A stretch of 52,612 nt of DNA. It comes from Methylococcaceae bacterium. Its GTDB lineage: Bacteria; Pseudomonadota; Gammaproteobacteria; Methylococcales; Methylomonadaceae. Positions within the stretch are counted from its first letter, which is position 1; each line of letters starts with the position of its first letter. The translations under genes and the position numbers were made by a program. Shown in pieces: positions 8,549-17,574 of the stretch. Below the pieces are notes generated by a model. That model was not told the DNA's origin. It saw only the letters and a program-made list of their open reading frames with translations, and did not search any database. The stretch is taken from positions 1 to 52,612 of the forward strand of contig JABFRC010000260.1 of the NCBI GenBank assembly GCA_013141375.1, written 5' to 3'.

Positions 8549-11200
8549 ATGACTTTCTATAAAACAGGGGCCTCAATTGTTATTTTGCTGCTCGCTTCAT
8601 TGCAGATTACCGCGGCCGGTCAGCCTAGCAAAGCCCAAAAACAGTGTGTCCTATCTTTACAAGCGGCTGGTGCCAGTGTCGCCTTGACTGCAAGTAAAGC
8701 GACAATCGCTTGCGTCAGCAAAAAAAATCACGATAAAACCACGGCATTTGACCTGGCAAACTGTCTTGGAGCGATTGAAAGCCAGGTGCTTCAGCGTGCA
8801 AAAGATAAAACTGTCGCTGTCGCAGAAAAAAACTGCAAGGAAATTCCCAGTTTCGGGCCTGCAAATGCTCAGGATGTGAATGCTGCCTTTGCCAAATCAG
8901 TAGATTTAAGCAAAATTTTCGGTGATGACATAAACGCAAAAGTGCAGTCCAGCAAAGTCGATGCTAAGACGGCGAATTGCCAATTAGTCTTGGCCGAGCA
9001 ACTGGCAAGTCTGGTGCGTACTGAAATTGCCGAATACGGAAGTTGTAGCAAAAAATTATTTTCAAAAGGGACGGCTACAACAGTCTCCGACATTCAAGCA
9101 TGCGCAGAGCAGCAATCTAAAACGTTGTTGAAAGCTAAAGTGGCGGCATACAAACGTATAGAAGCAAAATGCGCACTGGATTCTTCAAGCATGGTCGCAT
9201 CCGGTCAATGTGCCGATTCCGCTTCCACAAGCGAACTGGCAACATGTCTGGCAGCTCAGGCGCATTGCGATGCGTCAATAGCGCTAAATAAAAGTAACCG
9301 TATTGATGCTTCCGGTCATCAATTCAAAGATGGGGTTGCGACTTTTTATTGCGGGTCAAAACCAGCACAGAGTCAATCTGTCGCCAGGCAATGGAATGAA
9401 GTGAATCTTTCTGCAATTCGTATCGACAACCCGCGCCCACCGGTACATGCCCGCAATTTGTTTCATTTGTCAGCGGCCATGTACGATGCCTGGGCGGTTT
9501 ATGACATGAAGGCTAAACCGTATTCGACAGCGGAGCCCATCAATTCTAGTGATAAGCAACATGACAGGGAAATAGCCATTAGTTTTGCAGCCTACCGCAT
9601 TCTAGCTGAGCGGTATTCCAAGCAGCATTCGCTGGGATCAGTTGTTTCTGAAGCCAGCTTTAATAAGCAAATGAATATTCTGGGTTTGGATAAGAACTAT
9701 GCAGATATAACAGGCGACGCGCCTGCGGCGGTTGGCAATCGAATTGCACACAGCATACTTACTGAAGCGATGTCTGATGGGTCAAATGAGGCCAGTGATT
9801 ATGCGGATCCAAGCTATCAGCCGGTCAATAGCCCGTTAATTGTCAAGGAGCCGGGGTTTGAAATTACCGATTCGTTTGATCCCAATCGATGGCAACCTCT
9901 GGCACTGGACAAAACAGTCACTCAAAACGGCATCACTTTGCCTGACAAGGTTCAGACTTCTATCGGTTCTCAATGGGGAAGTGTCAAACCCTTTGCAATT
10001 ACCAAATCAGCGTCGACAGAGTTGTATCTTGATCCAGGTCCACAGCCCTTACTTGGCGGTTTAGGCGATGCCCAATTTAAGGCGGAAGTAGTTCAACTGA
10101 TTGAATTGGCGAGTCAGTTGACACCAGATGATCAAACAGTGGTAGATATTTCACCGGCTTCTTTTGGGCATAATCAGTTGGCTTCAAATGCAGGTACAGG
10201 TTACGAAAAAAACCCAATCACTGGTCAACCTTATGTGCCGCAATTGGTAAAACGTGGGGATTTTGGCCGGGTATTAGCTGAATGGTGGGCGGATGGTCCT
10301 ACCTCTGAAACCCCTCCGGGGCATTGGAATGCGATCGCCAATCATGTGGCCGACACTCCCGGTTTTGAACGCCGATTTAAAGGCAGCGGGTCGACACTCG
10401 ATCCGTTGGAATGGGATGTAAAAACCTATTTTGCATTGAATGGTGCGACCCATGATGCGGCCATTGCCGCCTGGGGCGCAAAGCGTAAATATGATGGTGT
10501 ACGTCCCATCACGATGGTTCGCTATATGGCCAAACAAGGTCAGTCATCCGATCCTGCTAAACCTCATTATCATGCTCACGGCTTACCCCTTAAACCAGGC
10601 TTGGTTGAGTTGATTACTGCCGAAAGTTCGGCAGCCGGACAACGTCATGCTGCCTTGGTTGCTGCAGGTGCAAAAATAAATGACATCGCCTTATATTCCT
10701 GGCCAGGCGCACCGGCTAATCAAAAAGATGATTACAGCGGTGTTAAATGGATTTTAGGCACCGAATGGGTGCCTTATCAGCGCCCTACATTCGTTACTCC
10801 GGCATTTCCCGGCTATATTTCCGGACATAGTACTTTTAGCCGTGCGGCTGCAGAAGTGCTGGCGGCTATTACGGGCAGCGAATATTTTCCCGGCGGGCTT
10901 TATGAATACGCCATCCCCAAAGATACTTATTTGATCCACGAACATGGCCCATCCCAGGATGTTAAGCTGCAGTGGGCCAGTTATTTTGATGCCTCTGATC
11001 AGTCAGGTCGATCCAGGCTTTGGGGCGGAATTCATCCCGAAGCCGATGACTTTGCCGGTCGAAAGGTGGGGCATCAAGCAGGAATGGCAGCCTTTACCAA
11101 GGCGGTTTCTTATTTTAACAACAGTGTTGCATCCCCTGCTGAGACCACATTTATTGGTGTCTTACCTGAAATTGATCAACGTCCCCTTCAACCCTTTTAG
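8549..11200 (+). CDS. Exported vanadium-dependent haloperoxidase family protein
   Basis: An 883-residue protein. ATG 8549 follows AGGAAA and starts a signal peptide. Residues of about 25-260 form a cysteine-containing helical N-terminal domain of unknown role. The rest is a PAP2/vanadium haloperoxidase domain with a full set of vanadate-binding residues by motif: K645 and R652 (KRKYDGVRP), S758-G759-H760 (ISGHS) and R823/H829 (RLWGGIH). The K-to-R and R-to-H spacings (7 and 6) match vanadium chloroperoxidase. Family members use hydrogen peroxide to oxidise halides; related proteins act as phosphatases, so the activity here is inferred. It is preceded by the secreted redox genes and followed by an OFA transporter. 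Haloperoxidases need peroxide, which could come from nearby redox chemistry, but that link is speculative. Confidence 0.85.
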   Translation: MTFYKTGASIVILLLASLQITAAGQPSKAQKQCVLSLQAAGASVALTASKATIACVSKKNHDKTTAFDLANCLGAIESQVLQRAKDKTVAVAEKNCKEIPSFGPANAQDVNAAFAKSVDLSKIFGDDINAKVQSSKVDAKTANCQLVLAEQLASLVRTEIAEYGSCSKKLFSKGTATTVSDIQACAEQQSKTLLKAKVAAYKRIEAKCALDSSSMVASGQCADSASTSELATCLAAQAHCDASIALNKSNRIDASGHQFKDGVATFYCGSKPAQSQSVARQWNEVNLSAIRIDNPRPPVHARNLFHLSAAMYDAWAVYDMKAKPYSTAEPINSSDKQHDREIAISFAAYRILAERYSKQHSLGSVVSEASFNKQMNILGLDKNYADITGDAPAAVGNRIAHSILTEAMSDGSNEASDYADPSYQPVNSPLIVKEPGFEITDSFDPNRWQPLALDKTVTQNGITLPDKVQTSIGSQWGSVKPFAITKSASTELYLDPGPQPLLGGLGDAQFKAEVVQLIELASQLTPDDQTVVDISPASFGHNQLASNAGTGYEKNPITGQPYVPQLVKRGDFGRVLAEWWADGPTSETPPGHWNAIANHVADTPGFERRFKGSGSTLDPLEWDVKTYFALNGATHDAAIAAWGAKRKYDGVRPITMVRYMAKQGQSSDPAKPHYHAHGLPLKPGLVELITAESSAAGQRHAALVAAGAKINDIALYSWPGAPANQKDDYSGVKWILGTEWVPYQRPTFVTPAFPGYISGHSTFSRAAAEVLAAITGSEYFPGGLYEYAIPKDTYLIHEHGPSQDVKLQWASYFDASDQSGRSRLWGGIHPEADDFAGRKVGHQAGMAAFTKAVSYFNNSVASPAETTFIGVLPEIDQRPLQPF

Positions 11201-11548
11201 GCTAATTCGCCTGCGGTTCCTATGCATAAATTCTTCGACAGGCTCAGTACGCGGTAACTTATTGATTTCGTTCGTAGTGAGCTTGTTGAGCGCTCTCCTG
11301 AGCGCAGTCGAAGGGTATGAGCGAAATCAATTTGTTCAGTTCTTTCCTAAATAAGCTGTATGCAATGCCCTGCAATTTTATGCAGGCATGGAGTAACCAA
11401 CCTCTATTGATGTTTGCTCGCCAATCGAGCAAACATGTCTCTTCTATCTGCTCGAGTTCTGGCAATAATTGAGCGCTCCAGTTAATATCATGAATTTTCA
11501 GCTTTCGTTGATTTTCATTCGATTTATTAGTTACTCAAGATATTTATC
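11201..11548. repeat. Intergenic region with imperfect palindromic repeat
   Basis: No gene is seen. From about 11234 to 11345 there is an imperfect palindrome of the CTTCGACAGGCTCAGTACG type. ATTGATTTCG near 11257 pairs with CGAAATCAAT near 11323, with GC-rich inner arms (GAGCGCTC, CTGAGCGCAG). The outer arm resembles sequence near 1728-1752. The remainder up to the MFS gene is AT-rich and probably holds its promoter, which I cannot place. Confidence 0.45.
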
Positions 11549-13192
11549 ATGACCTTAAACGCTAAACCTTCATTTTTATCCAAAGAACGCACAATTGCCG
11601 GTCCAGGTTTCAATCGTTGGTTGGTGCCACCAGCTGCTCTAGCAATTCATTTATGTATAGGCATGGCTTATGGCTTTTCGGTGTTTTGGCTGCCCTTGTC
11701 CAAGGCGATTGGCATAAAAGAAAGCGTCAAATGCGGGCTCGAGATCGGATTTTTTCAAGAGTTATTTGTCACCGATTGCGACTGGAATATCGCCACGCTG
11801 GGCTGGATGTATACCCTGTTTTTTGTGCTGCTTGGCTCATCTGCTGCCTTGTGGGGCGGCTGGCTGGAGCGTGTTGGTCCGCGCAAAGCCGGTGTTGTCA
11901 GTACATTTTGCTGGTGTGGCGGTATGCTGCTGTCTGCGCTGGGTATTTATTTACACCAGTTTTGGTTGATGTTGCTGGGTTCCGGGGTGATTGGTGGAAT
12001 TGGCTTGGGCTTGGGTTATATCTCACCGGTATCGACGCTGATTAAATGGTTTCCTGACCGTCGCGGCATGGCGACAGGCATGGCAATCATGGGTTTTGGC
12101 GGCGGAGCGATGATCGGTTCGCCATTGGCAACCTTGTTGATGAAGCATTTTACGACCGAAACCGATGTCGGCGTGATGCAAACCTTTGTGGCAATGGCCT
12201 TGATTTACTTCGTATTCATGATCTCCGGCGCTTTGAGTTATCGCATTCCCGCACATAACTGGAAACCGGTGGGATGGACGCCGCCGCAAGCAGGACAAGG
12301 CAAAGCGATGGTGACTCACGGTCATGTTCATGTCAAAAACGTATTCAAGATTAAGCAATTCTGGCTGGTGTGGGCGGTGTTGTGCATGAATGTCAGCGCC
12401 GGTATCGGCGTAATAGGTATGTCATCGCCGATGCTGCAGGAAGTGTTCGGCGGCCAGTTAATTGGCGTCGATAAACCATTTAGTGAATTGGATAAAACCC
12501 AACTTGCCGCTATTGCCAGTGTGGCGGCCGGGTTTACTGCCTTGTTAAGTCTATTTAATATCGGCGGGCGATTTGTCTGGGGCAGTTTGTCCGATTGGTT
12601 GGGTCGTAAACTAACATTTATTGTCTTTTTCATAGTGGGCGGTTTGTTGTATGTCAGCATTCCCAGCCTGGCGATGTCGGGAAATAAAGCCTTATTTGTG
12701 GCCGCGTTTTCTCTGATCCTGAGTATGTATGGTGGCGGTTTTGCTACGGTTCCGGCTTATCTCGCCGACTTGTTTGGTACGCAAATGGTCGGTGCCATCC
12801 ATGGTCGATTACTGACGGCGTGGGCAACTGCCGGTATTTTGGGGCCGGTAGTGGTCAATTACATGCGCGAATACCAGCTGGGTCTAGGCTTGCCGCGGGA
12901 ACAAGTCTATAACCAGACCATGCTGATTTTGGCCGGATTATTGATGATCGGTTTGATTTGTAATTTGCTGATCAGGCCTGTTGCCGACAAGTGGTTTATG
13001 ACCGAAGAAGAGCTGGAAGCAGAAAAACGCCTGATGTATACAAAGTTGCACGAGCACGATGCTGATGAGGTGTTTTACTCTGGTTCACCGAGCTTGCCGT
13101 TAACCGTGTGGCTAGCTTGGTTAGCTGTTGCGATTCCTCTGGGTTGGGGTATCGTTAATACATTGATCAACGCCAGTAAGTTCTTTTCTTGA
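11549..13192 (+). CDS. MFS transporter, OFA (oxalate/formate antiporter) family
   Basis: A 547-residue inner-membrane protein with about 12 membrane helices. The N terminus (FNRWLVPPAALAIHLCIGMA, then YGFSVFWLPLS) and the Major Facilitator loop PDRRGMATGMAIMGFGGGA are typical of OFA-family carriers. A second cytoplasmic loop (GSLSDWLGRK) starts the second six-helix half. It is longer than many family members because of a loop after the first helix that includes two cysteines, and a C-terminal extension with one more helix. OFA proteins exchange small carboxylates, but substrates vary; the substrate is not predictable here. It lies 348 bp after the haloperoxidase gene and ends at a strong terminator. 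A link to the secreted cluster is possible but unproven. Confidence 0.85.
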   Translation: MTLNAKPSFLSKERTIAGPGFNRWLVPPAALAIHLCIGMAYGFSVFWLPLSKAIGIKESVKCGLEIGFFQELFVTDCDWNIATLGWMYTLFFVLLGSSAALWGGWLERVGPRKAGVVSTFCWCGGMLLSALGIYLHQFWLMLLGSGVIGGIGLGLGYISPVSTLIKWFPDRRGMATGMAIMGFGGGAMIGSPLATLLMKHFTTETDVGVMQTFVAMALIYFVFMISGALSYRIPAHNWKPVGWTPPQAGQGKAMVTHGHVHVKNVFKIKQFWLVWAVLCMNVSAGIGVIGMSSPMLQEVFGGQLIGVDKPFSELDKTQLAAIASVAAGFTALLSLFNIGGRFVWGSLSDWLGRKLTFIVFFIVGGLLYVSIPSLAMSGNKALFVAAFSLILSMYGGGFATVPAYLADLFGTQMVGAIHGRLLTAWATAGILGPVVVNYMREYQLGLGLPREQVYNQTMLILAGLLMIGLICNLLIRPVADKWFMTEEELEAEKRLMYTKLHEHDADEVFYSGSPSLPLTVWLAWLAVAIPLGWGIVNTLINASKFFS

Positions 13193-13202
13193 TAGATTGA
13201 GC

Positions 13203-13232
13203 GCCCGGATGCAATCGGCATCCGGGCTTTTT
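13203..13232. terminator. Bidirectional rho-independent terminator
   Basis: A perfect 10-bp stem GCCCGGATGC / GCATCCGGGC with a 5-base loop is followed by TTTTT on the plus strand. It lies between the MFS gene and the convergent folP gene and most clearly serves the former. Confidence 0.85.
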
Positions 13233-13236
13233 GACT

Positions 13237-14064
13237 TTAAATCCAGGAATAAAAGCTTTGTTTGATTGCCCACGCGACTTCAAGTGCCTGACGGTTTTCT
13301 TTGACATCGTGGACTCTAAATATTTTTACACCGGACATTACCCCGAGCGCGGTGGTGACAGCGGTGGCGGTTATCAGGTCGGCAGGCTCGCTGACATTAC
13401 AAATGTTCCCCATAAAGCGCTTGCGACTGGTGCCCAGTAATACCGGAAATCCCAGTGCCACAAAGGCATGCAGATGTGCCAGTAAATCCAGATTATCCTG
13501 TTTGCGTTTACCAAAGCCTATGCCCGGATCGATAGCAATCAGTTCTTCGGGAATGCCGGCGGATAGCGCCGCATCAATGCGATGTTTGAGCTCGGCAAGC
13601 ACTTCGGCAACCACATTTTCATAGTGCGGATTATCCTGCATGGTTTTTGGTGTACCGCGGCTGTGCATCAGGATGATAGGCGTATTGTTTTGGGCGGCCA
13701 GGGTCAAAATTGCCGGATCATTGAGACCGCCGGAAATATCATTAATCATCGTGGCGCCGGCGTTTATTGCCGCGACGGCAACAGCGCTGCAAGTGGTGTC
13801 GATGCTGATGGGGATGTCATGTTGCTGCCGGATGGCGGAAATCACCGGTAACACTCTGCGAATTTGTTCGGCGCTGTCGACGGGATCAGAACCCGGTTTT
13901 GTTGATTCACCGCCAATATCAATAATGCCGACGCCTTCATCCAGCATGCGCCCGGCTTGTTCCAATGCTGCATCTACGGCGGTGTATCTGCCGCCATCGG
14001 AAAAACTATCCGGCGTGACATTTAATATCCCCATGATTAGCGGCTTGGTGATGGTACTGAACAT
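13237..14064 (-). CDS. folP: Dihydropteroate synthase
   Basis: A cytoplasmic enzyme that joins p-aminobenzoate to the pterin pyrophosphate in folate synthesis. The 275-residue length is normal. Family motifs are all present: ILNVTPDSFSDGG near the N terminus, GGESTKPG, INDISGG, a GIGFGK loop, GTSRKRF and the C-terminal RVHDV. AAGGAGA lies about 10 bases before the ATG. It is a single minus-strand gene between the MFS transporter (convergent) and mutL (divergent). The organism also uses tetrahydromethanopterin (fhc genes), but this protein keeps the standard folate-type motifs. Confidence 0.96.
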   Translation of the reverse strand: MFSTITKPLIMGILNVTPDSFSDGGRYTAVDAALEQAGRMLDEGVGIIDIGGESTKPGSDPVDSAEQIRRVLPVISAIRQQHDIPISIDTTCSAVAVAAINAGATMINDISGGLNDPAILTLAAQNNTPIILMHSRGTPKTMQDNPHYENVVAEVLAELKHRIDAALSAGIPEELIAIDPGIGFGKRKQDNLDLLAHLHAFVALGFPVLLGTSRKRFMGNICNVSEPADLITATAVTTALGVMSGVKIFRVHDVKENRQALEVAWAIKQSFYSWI

Positions 14065-14278
14065 TATAGAGTTGTCTCCTTAACTGTTATGAATTTAGGT
14101 GCTCGTATAGAATAGCAGCTTTAAATATTCCGGCCGGCTGATGCAAGAAATCAGCTGAACCATTCCAAACCGTTCGCCCTGAGCTTGTGGAAGGGGGCGA
14201 CTGGGGCAAGGCATAAAGTCCATTCATGCTTCGACATGCACGAACGGACTTTATGCCCTTAACTGATTTTTTAGACTG
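14065..14278. repeat. Divergent folP/mutL intergenic region with long hairpin
   Basis: The 214-bp gap carries a large hairpin at 14210-14257: two 20-bp arms (GGCATAAAGTCCATTCATGC and GCACGAACGGACTTTATGCC) that pair with only two mismatches around an 8-base loop. It ends 21 bp before the mutL ATG. Upstream, GTTCGCCCTGAGCTTGTGGAAG (about 14172) is part of the same class of dispersed palindromes as those near 11234 and 44389. No convincing ribosome binding site precedes mutL. Confidence 0.6.
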
Positions 14279-16075
14279 ATGCGCATTCATTCTCTCCCCA
14301 CTCAACTTGTCAACCAAATTGCCGCGGGCGAAGTCGTTGAAAGGCCGGCTTCGGTGGTTAAAGAACTGGTGGAAAACTGTTTTGATGCGGGTGCCACCCA
14401 AATTGTTATCGACATCGAACAGGGCGGCGCGCGCTTGATAAAAATTCGCGATGACGGTTGCGGCATTGATAAAGAAGATTTGGCTTTGGCGTTGTCACGT
14501 CATGCAACCAGCAAAATCGCGACGTTGAAAGATTTGGAACAAGTCGCCAGCATGGGGTTTCGCGGCGAAGCCTTGGCTAGTACCAGTTCGGTGGCACGAC
14601 TGACGCTGATTTCGCGGGTGGCGGATAGCGACTGTGCCTGGAGAGTAAACGCCGATGGCAGCGAACAGGATTTTGATCCGCAGCCTGATCCGCATCCGCA
14701 AGGCACCACGGTTGAAGTGCGCGATCTTTTTTACAATACGCCCGCCCGGCGTAAGTTTTTAAAGGCTGAGAAAACCGAGTTTTCCCACATTGAAACCCTG
14801 ATCAAGCGCATGGCACTCAGTCGTTTTGACATCGGGTTTACCTTAACGCACAACCAAAAAGAAGTGCTCAAGCTTAAGCCTGCGCTTACATCTAATGAAC
14901 AGGCGCAGCGAGTAGCCGGGATTTGCGGCTCGGCATTTATTGAGTCGTCGGTTAGCATTGACTTTGCTGCCTCGGGCTTGCAGCTTGGCGGTTGGGTGGG
15001 TTTGCCGACTTTTTCCCGCAGCCAGCAGGATATGCAGTTTTTTTATGTGAACGGCCGACTGATTCGCGACAAGCTAGTCGCCCATGCCGTCAAACAGGCG
15101 TTTCAAGATGTGTTGTTCCATGGTCGCCATCCGGTATTCGTGTTGTATCTGACGCTTGATCCGACACTGGTGGATGTCAACGCCCATCCGGCCAAGCTGG
15201 AAGTTCGTTTCAGGGAAGGGCGACTGGTGCATGACTTTCTATTTTCTGCTTTGCATCGGTCTTTGGCAGAAGTCAGGCCCGGTCAAGTGCAGCACTTGGA
15301 TAGTCTGCAACCACTAACCGCGCCGGAGTCTTCTTTAGCCGCGCAGCGTCCGACTCAGGCATATCAATCAAGGCCCGTGCAGCAAACAGTTCTGCCGTTG
15401 CGAGTTGAAGAAGATATTCAAGCTTATGCTTCGTTGTATCTCAAAATAGCGTCCCCCTCTTATGCAACGCCGGTTCAGCAGCCAAATGAAGACAGGCCTT
15501 TAGGTAATGCTATTGCTCATTTGCACAGTATTTTTATACTCGCAGAAACCAAGACCGGCATTATTCTGGTTGATGCTCATGCCGCGCATGAACGGGTGAC
15601 TTACGAGCGTTTAAAACAGCAGCATCAACAAGGCGCGGTGCCCAGTCAGCCATTGCTATTGCCGATTAAACTCCGGGTGAGTATTCAGGAAGCTGATTTG
15701 GCCGAACAGGAGCATGCTTTTTTTGCCGAATTGGGTTTTGAACTGAATCGATCAGGCCCGGAAACCTTAGTGTTGCGGTCTATTCCAGTATTGCTGGCTG
15801 ATCATGATACGGAGACACTGATTCGAGATGTGCTGGCGGATATTCTTGAGCATGGCAGCAGTCAACGTATTCAAGATCAAGCCAATGAAATATTGGCTAC
15901 CGTTGCCTGCCATGGTGCCGTGCGCGCCAATCGCCGTTTGACCATCGACGAAATGAACGCCTTGCTCAGAGACATGGAACAAACCGACAGAGCAGGGCAG
16001 TGCAATCACGGCAGACCGACCTGGGTGGCTTTGTCTACCCAGGAATTGGACAAGTTTTTTCTTCGCGGTCAGTAG
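14279..16075 (+). CDS. mutL: DNA mismatch repair protein MutL
   Basis: A 598-residue mismatch-repair protein that links mismatch recognition by MutS to strand removal. The N-terminal GHKL ATPase carries ENCFDAGA, RDDGCGI and GFRGEALAS. The C-terminal dimerisation domain contains D432-A-H-A-x-x-E438-x4-E443 together with ACHGAVRA and CNHGRP, which fit the metal-binding endonuclease motifs of MutL proteins that nick DNA themselves rather than relying on MutH. The middle (about residues 335-400) is a variable linker. It is followed 15 bp later by miaA, a common gammaproteobacterial pairing; hfq, which often follows, is absent. Confidence 0.97.
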   Translation: MRIHSLPTQLVNQIAAGEVVERPASVVKELVENCFDAGATQIVIDIEQGGARLIKIRDDGCGIDKEDLALALSRHATSKIATLKDLEQVASMGFRGEALASTSSVARLTLISRVADSDCAWRVNADGSEQDFDPQPDPHPQGTTVEVRDLFYNTPARRKFLKAEKTEFSHIETLIKRMALSRFDIGFTLTHNQKEVLKLKPALTSNEQAQRVAGICGSAFIESSVSIDFAASGLQLGGWVGLPTFSRSQQDMQFFYVNGRLIRDKLVAHAVKQAFQDVLFHGRHPVFVLYLTLDPTLVDVNAHPAKLEVRFREGRLVHDFLFSALHRSLAEVRPGQVQHLDSLQPLTAPESSLAAQRPTQAYQSRPVQQTVLPLRVEEDIQAYASLYLKIASPSYATPVQQPNEDRPLGNAIAHLHSIFILAETKTGIILVDAHAAHERVTYERLKQQHQQGAVPSQPLLLPIKLRVSIQEADLAEQEHAFFAELGFELNRSGPETLVLRSIPVLLADHDTETLIRDVLADILEHGSSQRIQDQANEILATVACHGAVRANRRLTIDEMNALLRDMEQTDRAGQCNHGRPTWVALSTQELDKFFLRGQ

Positions 16076-16090
16076 ATTAGTTCGCTTCTT

Positions 16091-17044
16091 ATGCAAAACT
16101 CAAACAATCCACCAGTCATTTTTTTAATGGGCCCGACCGCGTCCGGCAAAACTGCATTGGCAGTCCAACTAGCACAACAACTCAACGGTGAGATCATCAG
16201 TGTCGATTCGGCTTTGGTATTCAAAGGCATGGACATAGGCACGGCCAAGCCGAGCTTAGAGGAAAGAGGCGGTATCCCACATCATTTAATCGACATTCTT
16301 GATCCTGCGGACTCTTTTTCTACCGGTCACTTTAGAAAGCTGGCGCTGGAGCTGATGGCCGACATAACTGAGCGTGGCAAATTACCGATTCTGGTCGGTG
16401 GCACCATGTTGTATTTCAATGCTTTAAATAGTGGTCTGGCGGTATTGCCGGAAGCCGATGCAGGCATTCGCGCCAAATTGGATGAAGAACTGGCGCAGTT
16501 GGGTAAAGAAGCGTTACATCAACGCTTAGCCAAAGTCGATCCGCAAGCTGCAGCCAGAATACACCCCAATGACCCGCAACGGGTTCAGCGCGCTTTGGAA
16601 GTGTATGAAATCAGCGGCCAACCATTGACGTCGTTTTTTAACGAGGCGCAAAGCCAGGAAATTCCTTACCACAGAATCAAACTAATCATCGCACCGGAAG
16701 ACAGGAAAATTCTTCATGAAGTGATTGCCCAGCGTTTTCAACAGATGCTGCAGCAGGGTTTAATTGAAGAAGTCGAGAAGCTGTTTGCCCGCGGCGATTT
16801 GTCTGAAGCATTGCCGGCCATCAGAGCCGTCGGTTATCGGCAAGTGTGGTCTTACCTGCAAGGCGAATACGATCTTGAAACCATGACCGAAAAAGCCATC
16901 GCTGCCACCCGGCAACTGGCCAAACGCCAATTCACCTGGCTTCGTAAAGAGACTGATGCTATTCATTTTCAGACGGGGCAGGAAGGTTTGCTTGAGGCAG
17001 TGTTGAGTGGTTGTGGTAAGGTTTGTATCGATTCAAAATTTTGA
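16091..17044 (+). CDS. miaA: tRNA dimethylallyltransferase
   Basis: Transfers a dimethylallyl group to A37 of tRNAs that read UNN codons. The 317-residue protein has the P-loop GPTASGKT, the substrate-binding [26 protein letters not shown], and the tRNA-binding [12 protein letters not shown] near the C terminus. It begins 15 bp after mutL and is probably in the same transcript. No terminator is evident after it; the next 500 bp are a regulatory region for a different gene. Confidence 0.97.
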   Translation: MQNSNNPPVIFLMGPTASGKTALAVQLAQQLNGEIISVDSALVFKGMDIGTAKPSLEERGGIPHHLIDILDPADSFSTGHFRKLALELMADITERGKLPILVGGTMLYFNALNSGLAVLPEADAGIRAKLDEELAQLGKEALHQRLAKVDPQAAARIHPNDPQRVQRALEVYEISGQPLTSFFNEAQSQEIPYHRIKLIIAPEDRKILHEVIAQRFQQMLQQGLIEEVEKLFARGDLSEALPAIRAVGYRQVWSYLQGEYDLETMTEKAIAATRQLAKRQFTWLRKETDAIHFQTGQEGLLEAVLSGCGKVCIDSKF

Positions 17045-17137
17045 TAGTCATTGGCGTTTATGGATTTTTCTGAAGGAATTGTTGCGAGCAATTATTTCTT
17101 CTGCGATAGGTTTGGTCGTATCTATTTTCTTGTAATG

Positions 17138-17155
17138 TGTCAGGTTTTTTTACAC
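17138..17155 (+). promoter_or_regulatory. 18-bp box 1, TGTCAG-N8-ACAC (PEP-CTERM gene)
   Basis: Sequence TGTCAGGTTTTTTTACAC. It is identical in layout to boxes at 17349, 45243 and 45452: TGTC at the left, a T-rich 8-base centre, ACAC at the right. With the preceding G it forms a GTGT...ACAC dyad, as expected for a dimeric activator. It lies 322 bp upstream of the -24/-12 element. Confidence 0.7.
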
Positions 17156-17254
17156 TTAAATTTTTGGGAAAAAACATTAAATACATTTAAAAAACATAGG
17201 GTTATTTTAATTGTATTCGGGCTAATTCGATTAATACGCCGCTGTAATTAATAG

Positions 17255-17272
17255 TGTCAGGATTCTTTGCAA
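17255..17272 (+). promoter_or_regulatory. 18-bp box 2, degenerate (PEP-CTERM gene)
   Basis: Sequence TGTCAGGATTCTTTGCAA: the left half is perfect and the right half is diverged. It is kept as a box mainly because the degenerate box before the multicopper oxidase sits at exactly the same distance (117 bp) from its box 1. Confidence 0.5.
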
Positions 17273-17348
17273 TTGGATATGTAATTAAATTTTATTTATA
17301 TTTATCAATTACTTGAGATTTTTTTGTATTGTCGTGCATAAAATTAAA

Positions 17349-17366
17349 TGTCAGAATTTTTTACAC
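17349..17366 (+). promoter_or_regulatory. 18-bp box 3, TGTCAG-N8-ACAC (PEP-CTERM gene)
   Basis: Sequence TGTCAGAATTTTTTACAC. It is 94 bp after box 2 and 111 bp before the sigma-54-type promoter, a usual distance for an enhancer-binding protein site. Confidence 0.7.
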
Positions 17367-17459
17367 TCTTTCTTTTTTGGTTAATAAAAAAGTCAATTAT
17401 GAGGAGGTATTAAATTTAAAATATATTAAATTCAATTGCTTATGATAATATATTATTTA

Positions 17460-17475
17460 TGGCTCGAATAGTGCT
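17460..17475 (+). promoter_or_regulatory. Sigma-54-type -24/-12 promoter (PEP-CTERM gene)
   Basis: TGGCTCGAATAGTGCT matches the TGGCACG-N4-TTGCW consensus at all but two fixed positions and has the required GG-N10-GC spacing. Transcription would begin near 17486, giving a leader of about 90 bases. Sigma-54 promoters need an activator bound upstream, consistent with the boxes described above. Confidence 0.75.
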
Positions 17476-17574
17476 AGTAGATTATTGAAGGCTAATTGCT
17501 TTTGTGATGAAAAGTGAAGAGTCTGATTTTGGATTAGTGATATGGGTACAACTTACATCTATTGGAGAAATTTA

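Larger units (their letters stand above)
17045..17574. promoter_or_regulatory. Upstream regulatory region of the PEP-CTERM gene
   Basis: A very AT-rich 530-bp region. It carries three 18-bp boxes, at 17138, 17255 and 17349, and a sigma-54-type promoter at 17460 (separate entries). The same arrangement, with almost equal spacing, precedes the multicopper oxidase gene. A 66-codon open frame at 17051-17251 overlaps the boxes and is considered spurious. Confidence 0.75.

Noticed and set aside
11549-13192. Specific assignment as oxalate:formate antiporter
   Set aside because: Family membership is clear, but no oxalate-degradation genes (frc, oxc) lie nearby, so the substrate is left open.
17051-17251. 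66-codon open frame after miaA
   Set aside because: It overlaps the first regulatory box, has no ribosome binding site, and its composition is that of AT-rich non-coding DNA.
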